The notes beneath the pieces were generated by a model, which ran no database searches, was not told the DNA's origin, and was given only the letters and a program-made list of their open reading frames with translations. Positions 14,658 through 23,659 of a stretch of DNA of 43,526 nt are shown here, in pieces. Position numbers and translations under genes: made by a program. Numbering within the stretch: position 1 is the stretch's first letter; each line of letters opens with the position of its first letter. The stretch spans positions 1 through 43,526 of the forward strand of contig NZ_JALKBY010000020.1 of the NCBI RefSeq assembly GCF_023223645.1, written 5' to 3'. This stretch comes from Natroniella sulfidigena. GTDB taxonomy: Bacteria; Bacillota; Halanaerobiia; Halobacteroidales; Halobacteroidaceae.

Positions 14658-17237
14658 ATGAAGATGGATAACTTCACTATTAAGGCTCGAGAAAGTTTGA
14701 TGGAGGCTCAGCAATTAGCAGAGGATTATCAAAATCAAGAAGTTTATCCTGTTCATTTATTGCTTGCTTTGTTGGAACAAGATGATGGAATAGTAAGACC
14801 GATTTTACAGAGGATGGAGCTAGATTTAGATAAATTAGAGTTGGGATTAAAAGAGAGAGTTGATAAATTTCCTCAAGTTTATTCTGAACAGGGGGAGTTA
14901 TATACTTCACAGCAGTTAGCTCGAGTTTTACGTCGGGCCAACAAAGAAGCTAAAAAGTTAGAAGATGAGTATGTCTCTACTGAACATTTTTTACTGGCTA
15001 TCTTAGCTGATGGCAAGAGTAAAGCAGCTAAGTTGTTAGAAGAGAAAGGAATTGGAAAAAATCAAATTAAAAGAGCAATTGAGAAGATTCGAGGTGGAGA
15101 AAAAGTGACCAGTCAAAATGCTGAGGGCCAATACCAAGCTCTAGAAAATTATACTATTGATCTAACTGAGTTAGCTAGGGAAGGTGAGCTTGATCCAGTC
15201 ATTGGGCGTGATGAGAAAATTAGAAGAATAATGCAGGTCTTATCCCGAAGACGAAAGAATAATCCAGTCTTGATTGGAGAGCCGGGAGTAGGAAAGACTG
15301 CGATTGTTGAGGGATTGGCCCAGCGGATTATTAATGGTGATGTACCTGAACCTTTAAAAGAGAAGAGAGTAATCTCTTTAGATATGGGTTCATTAGTAGC
15401 AGGGACTAAGTATCGTGGTGAATTTGAAGATCGTTTAAAGTCTGTATTAAAGGAGATCAAAAAAGCAGAAGGTCAGATTATTCTCTTTATTGATGAGATG
15501 CATACTTTAGTAGGAGCAGGTGCTACGCAAGGGGCAATGGATGCTGCCAACTTATTAAAGCCGGCTTTAGCTAGAGGAGAATTACATTGTGTTGGTGCTA
15601 CTACTTTAGAAGAGTATAAGCAGCATATTGAAAAGGATGCTGCATTAGAGCGAAGATTTCAGCCGGTATTAATTGAAGAGCCATCTATTGAAGATACGAT
15701 CTCAATCTTACGGGGGTTGAAAGAAAAGTATGAAATTCATCATGGAATCAAGATTCAAGATAGTGCTTTAGTAGCTGCAGCTCAGCTATCGGATCGTTAC
15801 TTAACTGAACGCTTCTTACCAGATAAAGCAATTGATTTAATTGATGAAGCGGCCTCTAAAATAAGAATTGAGATAGATTCAATGCCGATTGAGATTGATG
15901 AATTGGATCGAAAATTAAGGAGACTCGAGATTGAACGTGAGGCATTGAAGAAAGAAGAGAATCAAGGTTCACAGGAGAGGTTAGCAGCCCTTGAAGAGGA
16001 GATAGCTGAGTTGAAAGAAGAGATTAATCCATTGAAAGCAAAATGGGAAAATGAAAAGGAGCTTGTTCAAAAGATCCAAGATCTAAAAGAAGAGGTTGAA
16101 GAGACCAAGATTGCTGCTGAAGCTGCTGAAAGAGAGGCAGATTATGAAGAGGCAGCTCGGTTGAAGTATGGTAAATTACATCAATTACAACAGAAGTTAG
16201 AGGAGACTCAGCAAAGATCAGAAAAGCTAAATCAAGAACGCGATCTGGTTAAAGAAGAAGTTCAACGTGAAGATATAGCGGAGATAGTAGCATCCTGGAC
16301 AGATATTCCAGTGACTAAGGTAATAGAAGAAGAACGAGAGAAGTTAGTACAATTAGAAGATGAATTATCTAACCGAGTAATAGGTCAAGGTGATGCAATT
16401 GAAGCAGTCAGTAATGCCATTCGTCGCTCTCGAACTGGGTTACAAGATGAAGATCGTCCTTTAGGTTCCTTTATCTTCTTAGGGCCAACAGGTGTTGGTA
16501 AAACAGAATTAGCTAAAACATTAGCTGAGTATTTATTTGATGATGAGCAAGCAATGGTTCGTTTGGATATGTCAGAGTATATGGAACGCCATGCTGTTGC
16601 TAAATTGATCGGTTCGCCTCCAGGATATGTTGGATTTGAAGACGGAGGACAATTAACTGAACAGATCAGACGGAAACCTTATGCAGTTGTTTTATTAGAT
16701 GAGATAGAGAAGGCTCATCCTGATGTCTTTAATATCTTATTACAGCTTTTAGATGATGGATTGTTGACCGATAGCCATGGAAAAGAGGTTGACTTTAGAA
16801 ATACAGTAATTATTATGACTTCTAATCTCGGTTCACATTATATTCAAGATCTAACAGAAGAAGCTGAAATAGAAGAGAAGGTAACTGAAGCATTGAAGGA
16901 GCACTTTAGACCGGAGTTTTTAAATCGAATTGATGAACAGATTATCTTCCACTCTTTGACTAAGGAGCATTTAGATCAGATTATTGAGATCAAATTAGCT
17001 GAATTGGAAGAGAAGTTAGCTAAGCAGAATTTAACACTAGAATTGACAGCAGATGCTAAAGCTCAAATTGGAGAGTTGGGCTATGATCCAGCCTATGGTG
17101 CCCGTCCACTACAGAGGGTGATTCAAAAATATATTAAGGATCGCTTAGCAATGATGTTACTTGAAGAGGAGTTAGAAGAGGAAGATAAAATTGTAGTTGA
17201 TTATACGGAAGATGAATTTCAATTTGAAGTAAGTTGA
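14658..17237 (+). CDS. clpB: ClpB disaggregase
   Basis: 859 aa, normal for ClpB. The N domain (1-150) has two Clp-N repeats. AAA1 has Walker [19 protein letters not shown] (about 204-221) and Walker [10 protein letters not shown]. The middle coiled coil (about 410-530) marks ClpB rather than ClpC or ClpA. AAA2 has Walker [16 protein letters not shown] (about 606-620) and [14 protein letters not shown]; the D2 small domain ends with [13 protein letters not shown]. With DnaK it rescues aggregated proteins. It is preceded by a consensus promoter and CIRCE, so it is under HrcA heat-shock control. GGAGGTG precedes ATG 14658; an in-frame ATG at 14664 is less well spaced. Confidence 0.98.
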   Translation: MKMDNFTIKARESLMEAQQLAEDYQNQEVYPVHLLLALLEQDDGIVRPILQRMELDLDKLELGLKERVDKFPQVYSEQGELYTSQQLARVLRRANKEAKKLEDEYVSTEHFLLAILADGKSKAAKLLEEKGIGKNQIKRAIEKIRGGEKVTSQNAEGQYQALENYTIDLTELAREGELDPVIGRDEKIRRIMQVLSRRRKNNPVLIGEPGVGKTAIVEGLAQRIINGDVPEPLKEKRVISLDMGSLVAGTKYRGEFEDRLKSVLKEIKKAEGQIILFIDEMHTLVGAGATQGAMDAANLLKPALARGELHCVGATTLEEYKQHIEKDAALERRFQPVLIEEPSIEDTISILRGLKEKYEIHHGIKIQDSALVAAAQLSDRYLTERFLPDKAIDLIDEAASKIRIEIDSMPIEIDELDRKLRRLEIEREALKKEENQGSQERLAALEEEIAELKEEINPLKAKWENEKELVQKIQDLKEEVEETKIAAEAAEREADYEEAARLKYGKLHQLQQKLEETQQRSEKLNQERDLVKEEVQREDIAEIVASWTDIPVTKVIEEEREKLVQLEDELSNRVIGQGDAIEAVSNAIRRSRTGLQDEDRPLGSFIFLGPTGVGKTELAKTLAEYLFDDEQAMVRLDMSEYMERHAVAKLIGSPPGYVGFEDGGQLTEQIRRKPYAVVLLDEIEKAHPDVFNILLQLLDDGLLTDSHGKEVDFRNTVIIMTSNLGSHYIQDLTEEAEIEEKVTEALKEHFRPEFLNRIDEQIIFHSLTKEHLDQIIEIKLAELEEKLAKQNLTLELTADAKAQIGELGYDPAYGARPLQRVIQKYIKDRLAMMLLEEELEEEDKIVVDYTEDEFQFEVS

Positions 17238-17238
17238 A

Positions 17239-17353
17239 GTTAATTACAATTTAGTTTAAGTTTGAGTTTGAGGCTAAGCCAACCGTTAAAAGCATAGGGG
17301 TTTAGGATTTACTTAAACTTAGACTTAGCCTTAAACTTAAGCTTTATATCAAT
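17239..17353 (+). repeat. Hairpin element with hexamer arms, copy 9
   Basis: Left end TTAATTACAATTTAGTTTAA, then 6-bp units TTTAAG/TTTGAG/TTTGAG/GCTAAG. The right arm CTTAAACTTAGACTTAGCCT pairs with it, ending TTTATATCAATAA. It follows the clpB stop directly. Confidence 0.75.
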
Positions 17354-17364
17354 AAATTTCAGCC

Positions 17365-17402
17365 AGGCAGTCTAATTGGTTAAGATTAGGTTGCCTTTTT
17401 CT
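17365..17402 (+). terminator. Terminator of clpB
   Basis: AGGCAGTCTAAT pairs with ATTAGGTTGCCT across an 8-base loop (one mismatch), followed by T5CTATTTTTT. Confidence 0.75.
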
Positions 17403-17430
17403 ATTTTTTATGGAAAAATTGAATTTATAG

Positions 17431-17459
17431 TTGAATATTGTAATTTATTACTATATAAT
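17431..17459 (+). promoter_or_regulatory. Promoter of the Spo0E-like gene
   Basis: TTGAAT (17431-17436), a 17-base spacer, TATAAT (17454-17459), 66 bp before the ATG. Confidence 0.7.
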
Positions 17460-17525
17460 ATAGAAGAATTTATCACTAATCATATCTAATAAGTAGAAAT
17501 TAACTTTATAAAAGGAGTGTTAATC

Positions 17526-17699
17526 ATGGATTTGGATTTATTAAAAGAAGAGATTGAAAGAAAGAGAAGAGAGTTAAATTCTACAATGAAAAATGGTAAT
17601 CAAAAAGCAGCTTTAAAAGTAAGTCGCGAATTAGATCAATTGATTTGTGAATATATGTCATTGGAAAATAATGATACTGTAATGGTATCTTACGCATGA
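17526..17699 (+). CDS. Spo0E-like aspartyl-phosphate phosphatase
   Basis: 57 aa: a helix-loop-helix with the signature SRELDQLICEYM (S-x-E-L-D-x-L-I) at about 38-49 and a first helix LLKEEIERKRRELN. Spo0E-type proteins remove the phosphate from Spo0A and delay sporulation, which implies a spore-former. The frame opens at GTG 17517, but that codon is part of the AAAGGAG ribosome site; ATG 17526 is the proper start. It has its own promoter and terminator. Confidence 0.85.
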   Translation: MDLDLLKEEIERKRRELNSTMKNGNQKAALKVSRELDQLICEYMSLENNDTVMVSYA

Positions 17700-17750
17700 A
17701 TTATATGACTAGTAAAAATATTATAAAAGAGGTTTTCTTTGTGCCATAGT

Positions 17751-17793
17751 AAAGAAGCACTAGTAGATTTAAATTTGCTAATGCTTCTTTTTT
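17751..17793 (+). terminator. Terminator of the Spo0E-like gene
   Basis: AAAGAAGCACTAG pairs with CTAATGCTTCTTT around a 14-base loop, followed by T6. Confidence 0.8.
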
Positions 17794-17812
17794 ATTTTAT
17801 AAGGTGTAATTA

Positions 17813-18120
17813 TATTACAATATTGTGTCACTTTCGATATGCTATTAACATGAGGAAAGTTTCTCGTTCGGAAAGATTTTTTCTGAGTTTCTAAGACTCA
17901 CCTCCAATCAAACAAGAGCAAGTTAATTTTAAAATAGGAAAATTAACTAATTCATGCTCTGATTTGATTTCCGGTTCATCAAGAAACTAAACGAAAAAAT
18001 CTAGATGTCACTGCGAAACATTCCTCATGATAGTTTGGATTTGTTTTAATGATTTTAACTGTCAACTGTACACTGTAAACTGTCAACTGATATAAAGTGG
18101 CAAAGTGCCACTTTATATCA
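17813..18120 (+). repeat. Large nested-hairpin element, copy 10
   Basis: Left end TATTACAATATTGTGTCAC. The core (17849-18030) folds on itself throughout: CATGAGGAA with TTCCTCATG, AGATTTTTTC with GAAAAAATCT, AGTTTCT with AGAAACT, AATCAAA with TTTGATT, GAGCA with TGCTC, TTAATTTT with AAAATTAA. A right heptamer arm (AACTGTCAACTGTACACTGT) and the end hairpin GATATAAAGTGGCA-aag-TGCCACTTTATATC follow. It is nearly identical to copy 12 at 25798. Confidence 0.9.
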
Positions 18121-18281
18121 ATTAATTTTAAGAAAGGCTCCTTTTTATTGCTAGCTTAATCTTAGATTTAAATTTTCACTAAAATAAAGGAATTTAGAAT
18201 TAATTGTCGAAGTATAACTTAGAAGGATAATTATGTAAAAATGAAAGAGTTTGCTTATGCACAGAGAGAGGAGATAAAATT

Positions 18282-19754
18282 ATGGATGAGATCAGTAGTG
18301 GGAGGGAGCTTGTTGATAGGTTTGGAGTAAATGTCGAAAAATTCAAATATATTATGGTTGGCCCGTTAATATTTTTCTTGATTCTAGTTTTACCAGTTTT
18401 AGGGATGGAGTGGCAGGCACGAGGAGGACTTGGGATTTTAGTTTGGATGGCTTTGTGGTGGACGAGTGGACATATTGCTGTTGCAATTACAGCTTTGGTA
18501 CCATTTGTAGTAACGACCTTTATTCCAATTGCTCCAGTAGAGGAGCTAGTAACAGTTTTCAGTCATCGGATTGTATTTTTAATTTCTGGTAGTTGTGCAA
18601 TTGGAGCTGCTTGGCAAAGGTGGGGTTTGGCTAAGCGGGTTTCTTTAAAGATCTTAACAGTGGTAGGAAATAGTGCTCGGAAGCAGATCTGGGTCTGGTT
18701 TTTATTATCTACCGTGTTAAGCTCAATTATAGCTGATACGGTAACTGCTGCTGTCTTTATTCCTGTGGCAGTTACCTTATTATCTTATTTAGGGTTTGAA
18801 AGTAATTCAGAACGATGGGAGAGTCCTGTAGCAACAAATATTTTATTGGCTATTGCCTGGGGTGCTTCGATAGGTAGTTTACCGACTCCATTAGGGGGAG
18901 GGCAGAATCTACTTATTTACGAATTTTTATCTGAAGCAGTAGGTCGAGATATTTACTTTTATGAATGGACATTGAGGATGTTACCCTTTACCTTGGTTTT
19001 CATTCCAATTATTGGGTTGTATCTAACTTATATCCTACAGCCACAGGATGAAAAATTACCAGGAAGTAAGGAGTTTTATCAAGAAAAGTTGGATGAATTA
19101 GGGGGATTAAGTAAAGGAGAACTCTTTTCAGGGGTGATCTTCTTAATAGCTGTACTGATTGCTTTTACAGAGCCATTATATAGATCTTATCTACCCAATT
19201 TAGATCCTGCTTTTGTCTTTTTTAGTTTAGCGTTGTTATTATTCTTTATTCCAACAGAGACAGAGGAGAATGTTCTTTCTTTAAAGAGTATATCGTACTT
19301 TCCAATCACAATTTTAATAGTTTGGCCCAGTGCTTTAGCTTTGGCTAAGGTCTTAGAACATTCGGGATTTATTGATATTATTGGGGGGTATCTGACTGGT
19401 TTTGCTGAATATAATGGATTGCTAACCTTTTTAGTTTTTTGTGGGGTAATAGCTGTTTTGACCAATATTTCAACCAATACTGCTTCTGCTGCCTTACTGG
19501 TACCAGTTGTAATTCAGTTGTTTGTAAGTCAAGGGCTAAATCCAGTACCAATTGTCTTTGCTTTGATTACTGCAGTTAATTTATCTTTTGCTATAGCTTC
19601 AGGAAATGGGTGTTTAGCTGTTAGTGCAGGATATGGAGTTAATTTAAAGACGATGTTTAAACATGGGATGATTATTGCTGTTATAGGTTGGGTGATTTCA
19701 GCTGGATTAGCTTATTTTCTCAATAGTACCTTGCCCTGGTGGGGCGTAATTTAA
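18282..19754 (+). CDS. DASS-family sodium/anion symporter
   Basis: 490 aa, an integral membrane protein with about 11-12 helices. Family marks include GILVWMALWWTSGHIAVAIT near the N-terminus, the SSIIADTVTAAVFIPVAV hairpin at about 147-164, and TNISTNTASAALLVPV at about 401-416, the second SNT-like motif. Members of the divalent anion:Na+ symporter (SLC13) family import dicarboxylates, sulfate or phosphate with sodium; which one applies cannot be read here. AGGAG precedes the ATG. It is a single-gene unit, ending in a terminator shared with the convergent HD-GYP gene. Confidence 0.85.
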   Translation: MDEISSGRELVDRFGVNVEKFKYIMVGPLIFFLILVLPVLGMEWQARGGLGILVWMALWWTSGHIAVAITALVPFVVTTFIPIAPVEELVTVFSHRIVFLISGSCAIGAAWQRWGLAKRVSLKILTVVGNSARKQIWVWFLLSTVLSSIIADTVTAAVFIPVAVTLLSYLGFESNSERWESPVATNILLAIAWGASIGSLPTPLGGGQNLLIYEFLSEAVGRDIYFYEWTLRMLPFTLVFIPIIGLYLTYILQPQDEKLPGSKEFYQEKLDELGGLSKGELFSGVIFLIAVLIAFTEPLYRSYLPNLDPAFVFFSLALLLFFIPTETEENVLSLKSISYFPITILIVWPSALALAKVLEHSGFIDIIGGYLTGFAEYNGLLTFLVFCGVIAVLTNISTNTASAALLVPVVIQLFVSQGLNPVPIVFALITAVNLSFAIASGNGCLAVSAGYGVNLKTMFKHGMIIAVIGWVISAGLAYFLNSTLPWWGVI

Positions 19755-19764
19755 GATGTTATTT

Positions 19765-19797
19765 AAAAGGAGAAACCAAGATGGTTTCTCCTTTTGT
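19765..19797. terminator. Bidirectional terminator
   Basis: AAAAGGAGAAACC-aagat-GGTTTCTCCTTTT lies between the convergent symporter and HD-GYP genes. Confidence 0.88.
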
Positions 19798-19803
19798 TTC
19801 TAA

Positions 19804-20877
19804 TTAGCCAGTCTTAATTGCCGATTGATTATTAATTATGTAAAGGTCATTTTTATCTTGTAAATCGATAGTTCTATATGTTTTCAGTTCTTGTTTATTT
19901 TGATCACTGATTATTCTAACAATTGGTTTCATTGGTGACTGTTTATTTTGTTCTTTCACAATAGCTTCTTGCCCAGTATTTAGTGTAACTAGTGTGCCAT
20001 TAGGATAGAGGGCAATATTATCAATAAATTTATTAACTAAGTTTTGATCAAAGTGGGTATTGCTATGTTCATGCAAAAAATTTACTGCTTTATGCACGGG
20101 CCAACGTTGACGATAACACCTATTGCTAGTCAAAGCATCAAAGACATCAGTAATAGCTACAATTCTACCAAATTCATGGATATCTTTCCCTTTTAACCCT
20201 TCTGGATAGCCCGTACCATTTACTTTTTCATGGTGATTTAATATTGCAGCTCTAGATAGAGGGCTGATTTCATAATGATCTTTTAATTTTTGATAACCTA
20301 AAGTTGGATGCTCTTTAATCAATTTAAACTCTTCTTGTGTAAGTTGATCAGGTTTATTTAATACTTCTATGGGGATTTCTATTTTTCCAATATCATGTAA
20401 AACAGCTCCAATACCTAATTTAGTCAACCTTTTTTTAGGGTAATGGAGTTTTTGTCCGAGTGAAACCGATAAAATAGCGACATTTAGTGAGTGATTGAAA
20501 GTATAATTATCAGTAGTTTTGATATCAGTTAGATGGATTAAGGTAGTATTATCTTCTAAGATACTATTAACTATGGTTACAATCGATTTTTTAACTTTTT
20601 TGATATTAACTCTTTTTTGTGAAGTAATATCTTCAATAACTTCTTTAATAACTTTTTTGGTCTCTTCTCTAATTTCTCTATCTATAGTATGCTTTATCTC
20701 TATCCCTTCAGATTTTTTATCATTAATATAGACTTCTGTGATACCAAGGTCTAATAATCTATTCTTATACTTATGCAATTGTTGACAGTCAGCTTGCAGT
20801 AAAATTCTATTACCTTGGTAGATTGATTTTGCTAGTACCATATCAGGTTTTAAATTTTTTACACTTACTAATCTCAT
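19804..20877 (-). CDS. HD-GYP c-di-GMP phosphodiesterase
   Basis: 357 aa, cytoplasmic. The N-terminal 60 residues form a DUF3391-like lead (VKNLKPDMVLAKSIY). The HD-GYP domain (about 115-290) has FNHSLNVAILS, HDIGKIEIP, HHEKVNGTGYPEGLKG and ITDVFDALTSNRCYR. The full HD and GYP metal and substrate residues are present, so c-di-GMP hydrolysis is expected. A C-terminal extension (about 295-357) is beta-rich. AAGGAGGAG precedes the ATG. No operon partners. Confidence 0.93.
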   Translation of the reverse strand: MRLVSVKNLKPDMVLAKSIYQGNRILLQADCQQLHKYKNRLLDLGITEVYINDKKSEGIEIKHTIDREIREETKKVIKEVIEDITSQKRVNIKKVKKSIVTIVNSILEDNTTLIHLTDIKTTDNYTFNHSLNVAILSVSLGQKLHYPKKRLTKLGIGAVLHDIGKIEIPIEVLNKPDQLTQEEFKLIKEHPTLGYQKLKDHYEISPLSRAAILNHHEKVNGTGYPEGLKGKDIHEFGRIVAITDVFDALTSNRCYRQRWPVHKAVNFLHEHSNTHFDQNLVNKFIDNIALYPNGTLVTLNTGQEAIVKEQNKQSPMKPIVRIISDQNKQELKTYRTIDLQDKNDLYIINNQSAIKTG

Positions 20878-20976
20878 ATTTCTCCTCCTTGAAGTTCAAA
20901 CAGAGTCGTTTATTTAAATATTATTCTATATTAGTAATATTATTCCTAGATTTCATTGTTTTAATAAGTGTAATCG

Positions 20977-21169
20977 GATTACAATATTGAGTTGACAGTT
21001 TACAGTTTACAGTTAACAGTTAAGATCAAAATCTTAAGAGCTATGAAAAGCCTTAGAATTATAGGTTTAGATTGGTTTTGGGTTTAAGTTTTAAATGGTT
21101 TTAACTGTCAACCGTTAACTATTCACTGTCAACTGATATAAAGTGGCACTTTGCCACTTTATATCAATA
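20977..21169 (+). repeat. Heptamer-armed hairpin element, copy 11
   Basis: Left end GATTACAATATTGAGTTGAC. The left arm of ACAGTTT/ACAGTTA units (20994-21021) pairs with AACTGTCAACCGTTAACTAT (21103-21122). The end hairpin is GATATAAAGTGGCA-ctt-TGCCACTTTATATC. The final ATTGATATAA, read on the minus strand, contributes the last two codons and stop of azlD. The centre matches copy 7. Confidence 0.9.
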
Positions 21170-21458
21170 ACTCCCCAATAAAAGCCCCTACAATCCCTCC
21201 AATTACTATCAGTAACAGATTAGGAGCAATTAAAGCAATAATAATTGCTATAATCCCTCCTAGGATTGCTGATAATAAACTTCCTGTCGACGATAAAATT
21301 CCAGGAAAGATAAGAGCCCCTAAAGCAGCATACGGGATGAACTCTAAGAAACGATTGAGAAAAGGAGGTAAATTAAGTTCTTTAAGCAAGACCATTGGTA
21401 GGGCTCGTGGGATATATGTTACGGCGGTCATTCCTAAGATTAAGTAAAATAGATTCAT
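21159..21458 (-). CDS. azlD: AzlD, branched-chain amino-acid exporter small subunit
   Basis: 99 aa with three membrane helices; YIPRALPMVLL at about 15-25 and FLEFIPYAALGALIFPGIL are AzlD marks. With AzlC it exports branched-chain amino acids. Start ATG overlaps the azlC stop (ATGA), so the two are translationally coupled. The C-terminal codons TTG ATA TAA come from the end of repeat copy 11, so the original C-terminus may have been changed by its insertion. Confidence 0.9.
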   Translation of the reverse strand: MNLFYLILGMTAVTYIPRALPMVLLKELNLPPFLNRFLEFIPYAALGALIFPGILSSTGSLLSAILGGIIAIIIALIAPNLLLIVIGGIVGAFIGELLI

Positions 21459-22201
21459 TCTGCTTCAACCCCTTCTGGAAATAAAACTGTTCCTATTGCA
21501 GCTGCAATTGTAGTACTGATGATTACTTGCCAACCTGTAGATAGAGAACTGAAATTATAATCTAATAATGAATTAGAAATGATAGCAATTAAAGCAATAA
21601 TCAAGATCGGCGGTGATTTTTTTAGACTAGGTACTAATAGTCCAATGAACATAGCATAGAGACCAATTCCCATACTATTTTGAATCAATTCAGGAAGATT
21701 AGTTCCTAACAAAACACCTAAAATAGTACCAAGATTCCATGCTCCATAACTGATTAGATTTAGACCTAATAAAAATTGAGGACCTAAATTTTCATTGCTT
21801 TCCAAAGAAGCTACTGAGAATGTTTCATCAGTGACACCAAAAGCTAATAAACTACGCCATCTGTTAGATAATGCTGGATTCAATTTTTGGCTTAGTGAAG
21901 CTGACATTAGAAAGTGGCGTAAGTTAATAATTAAGGTTGTCAGAATAATTTCCCAAGCTCCAGTATGTAGCATAAGTAAATTGACAGCAATAAACTGGCT
22001 GGCCCCAGCAAAAACAAATAAGGACATCATGATACTGATATAATATGGAATGCCTGCTGAATTAGCCATTAAGCCGAAAGTGATTCCAATTGGAATATAG
22101 CCTAAGGCAATGGGAATCCCTTTTTTAATTCCTGCTAAAAAAGAAGGTTTGACTACGGTAGTAATTAGTTTGTGATTTAAAGTTTTGATTTTATCGACCA
22201 T
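21455..22201 (-). CDS. azlC: AzlC, branched-chain amino-acid exporter large subunit
   Basis: 248 aa, membrane protein. Family marks are PIALGYIPIGITFGLMAN (about 30-47), FVFAGASQFIAVNLL (about 62-76), NLRHFLMSASL (about 92-102) and FGVTDETFSVA (about 120-130). It pairs with AzlD directly downstream. AAGGAGAG precedes the ATG. Confidence 0.93.
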   Translation of the reverse strand: MVDKIKTLNHKLITTVVKPSFLAGIKKGIPIALGYIPIGITFGLMANSAGIPYYISIMMSLFVFAGASQFIAVNLLMLHTGAWEIILTTLIINLRHFLMSASLSQKLNPALSNRWRSLLAFGVTDETFSVASLESNENLGPQFLLGLNLISYGAWNLGTILGVLLGTNLPELIQNSMGIGLYAMFIGLLVPSLKKSPPILIIALIAIISNSLLDYNFSSLSTGWQVIISTTIAAAIGTVLFPEGVEAE

Positions 22202-22261
22202 ATCTGTCTCTCCTTATATAAATTATTAAAGTGATTGATTTAGTTTTATCTGTCTTCTTTG

Positions 22262-23179
22262 TTAAACTAGGGAATTAAAAAGATAACCAATTATAGTAGC
22301 AGTTATAATAATACTAATTCCATAAGCAACTAACAACTTTCTTTCAAAGAGCTTAGCAAGGATAATAAAGTTAGATATGCTGATTCCGGAACCACCTATA
22401 ATTAATGCTATTGCAGCTCCTAAACCCATTCCCATTTGAAATAGAGTAAAGGCAATCGGAATCATAGCTTCTAAACTGAGATAAATTGGTGCTCCTATTA
22501 AAGCAGCAAGCGGAACTGCTAATGGATTATCAAGGCCAACTATCCAAGTAATAAAGTTTTCAGGTACAAAGCCATATAATAAAGAGCCAATAATCATACC
22601 AGCCATTAAGAAAGGAAAGAAGTCCTTGAAAAAGAGTAGAGCAAAGCGTAGCACACTCTTGGTCTTTGATTTAAAGAATTCGAACTTATTAGCTGTTGTT
22701 AGTTCTTCCCTGTGTGGAAGCTTTCTTTCTCCTACAGCTGTCACTTCTTTTAGATGTTCTTCTAGACCCATCTTTTCTAGAATAATTCCTCCTATCATAG
22801 TAGCAATTAGTGTAGCTATAACATAGACAACTGTAACTTCCCAGCCGAATAAAATGCTCAATAAGATAATAGCTACATAATTAATCAGTGGTGAAGCAAG
22901 TAAGAAGGACATAGAGCTACCAAAAGGAACCCCATCTTTGAGCATTCTTACTAATAAAGTAATAGTAGAAGGGGCACGAAATGGTGTCAAGGATCCAAAG
23001 GTACTGGCTAAAAAGTGACTCATTACAGTATTTCTATTGCAGAGAGATCTTTTTATTCTCTCAGGGCTGAGATATTCTTGAATTAAGCCTACGAAAAAAG
23101 TTGATAAAATAAAGAGTGGGAGTAAATAAAAGGCCAAACCAACAAAATAACGTCCACTATCAATTAACGATTCTAAAAT
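22262..23179 (-). CDS. ArsP/SO_0444-type permease, probable AUU start
   Basis: An integral membrane permease of the DUF318/ArsP (PF03773) group, which includes SO_0444-type Cu/Zn exporters. Marks are RNTVMSHFLASTFGSLTPF, APSTITLLVRMLKDGVP, SFLLASPLINYVAI, and the second half's LAALIGAPIYLSLEAMIPIA with GGSGISISNF. The first usual start codon is a TTG at 23137, but it has no ribosome site. AAGGAGG (23187-23193) points to ATT at 23177-23179, seven bases on, adding ILESLIDSGRYFVG, the expected first-helix lead. No ATG, GTG or TTG lies between the upstream stop and 23137. The substrate is not known. A structured leader precedes it. Confidence 0.8.
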   Translation of the reverse strand: MLESLIDSGRYFVGLAFYLLPLFILSTFFVGLIQEYLSPERIKRSLCNRNTVMSHFLASTFGSLTPFRAPSTITLLVRMLKDGVPFGSSMSFLLASPLINYVAIILLSILFGWEVTVVYVIATLIATMIGGIILEKMGLEEHLKEVTAVGERKLPHREELTTANKFEFFKSKTKSVLRFALLFFKDFFPFLMAGMIIGSLLYGFVPENFITWIVGLDNPLAVPLAALIGAPIYLSLEAMIPIAFTLFQMGMGLGAAIALIIGGSGISISNFIILAKLFERKLLVAYGISIIITATIIGYLFNSLV

Positions 23180-23186
23180 GATAAAA

Positions 23187-23362
23187 CCTCCTTATAGATT
23201 ACTAGTGCTCTCAGCAAATTAAAGCCTGCTACTATAGTGCTTTGCAGATAACTAAATTTCTCTGTCTTCCGTCTAATTGACACAAATACTTAAACCATCA
23301 ATAGTTGCAAAGCATCTTAAGACTAAATATTAATTCTTTCAATATTTCCTTTTAGCTGAGAG
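23187..23362 (-). promoter_or_regulatory. Structured leader of the permease gene, candidate riboswitch
   Basis: On the minus strand an outer stem CTCTCAGC (23362-23355) pairs with GCTGAGAG (23215-23208). Inside it TGCTTTGCA (23314-23306) pairs with TGCAAAGCA (23246-23238). The ribosome site follows 15 bases after the outer stem. It does not match any riboswitch consensus I know (cobalamin, SAM, TPP, M-box, NiCo, yybP). The pairings are exact, but no covariation can be tested from one sequence. Confidence 0.4.
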
Positions 23363-23659
23363 TATTCATTATTTAAAACTTCAACTTTAAATTACAGATA
23401 TAAGTTGTTTTCTCCTGCTCTAAAATTAAGATGATTTTATAACAAGGGTTGTGCAGTTGATTACATTATAAGTGATTATTAGTAATATTACAATATCAAG
23501 TTGACTGATTAGGATAAAAGTATTAATTTTTAGAGGGATAATTAGTATTAATGTAGAATATTTTCCATAAGGCACAGTAAGCTTAATAATATTTAAATAA
23601 TATTCATATGATTTAATGTGGTTTAGAAATGGCTAATAAAGGCAGGAGGGGTTTTAATT
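23363..23659. other. Non-coding gap between divergent genes
   Basis: AT-rich, no gene seen. A fragment TATTACAATATCAAGTTGAC (23487-23506) resembles the left end of the repeat family with no matching right end nearby. A promoter for the permease leader probably lies here (TTATAA at 23435-23440 is a weak candidate). Confidence 0.4.

Larger units (their letters stand above)
17700..18281. other. Long non-coding gap before the anion symporter
   Basis: It holds a terminator (17751-17793), then a 308-bp repeat element (17813-18120), then about 160 bp of AT-rich sequence. A weak promoter-like pair (TTGTCG near 18204, TAATTA near 18228) precedes the symporter. No reading frame with a ribosome site is seen. 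Confidence 0.5.

Noticed and set aside
23208-23362. Cobalamin, TPP or M-box riboswitch
   Set aside because: None of their conserved core words is present; only an unnamed structured leader is claimed.
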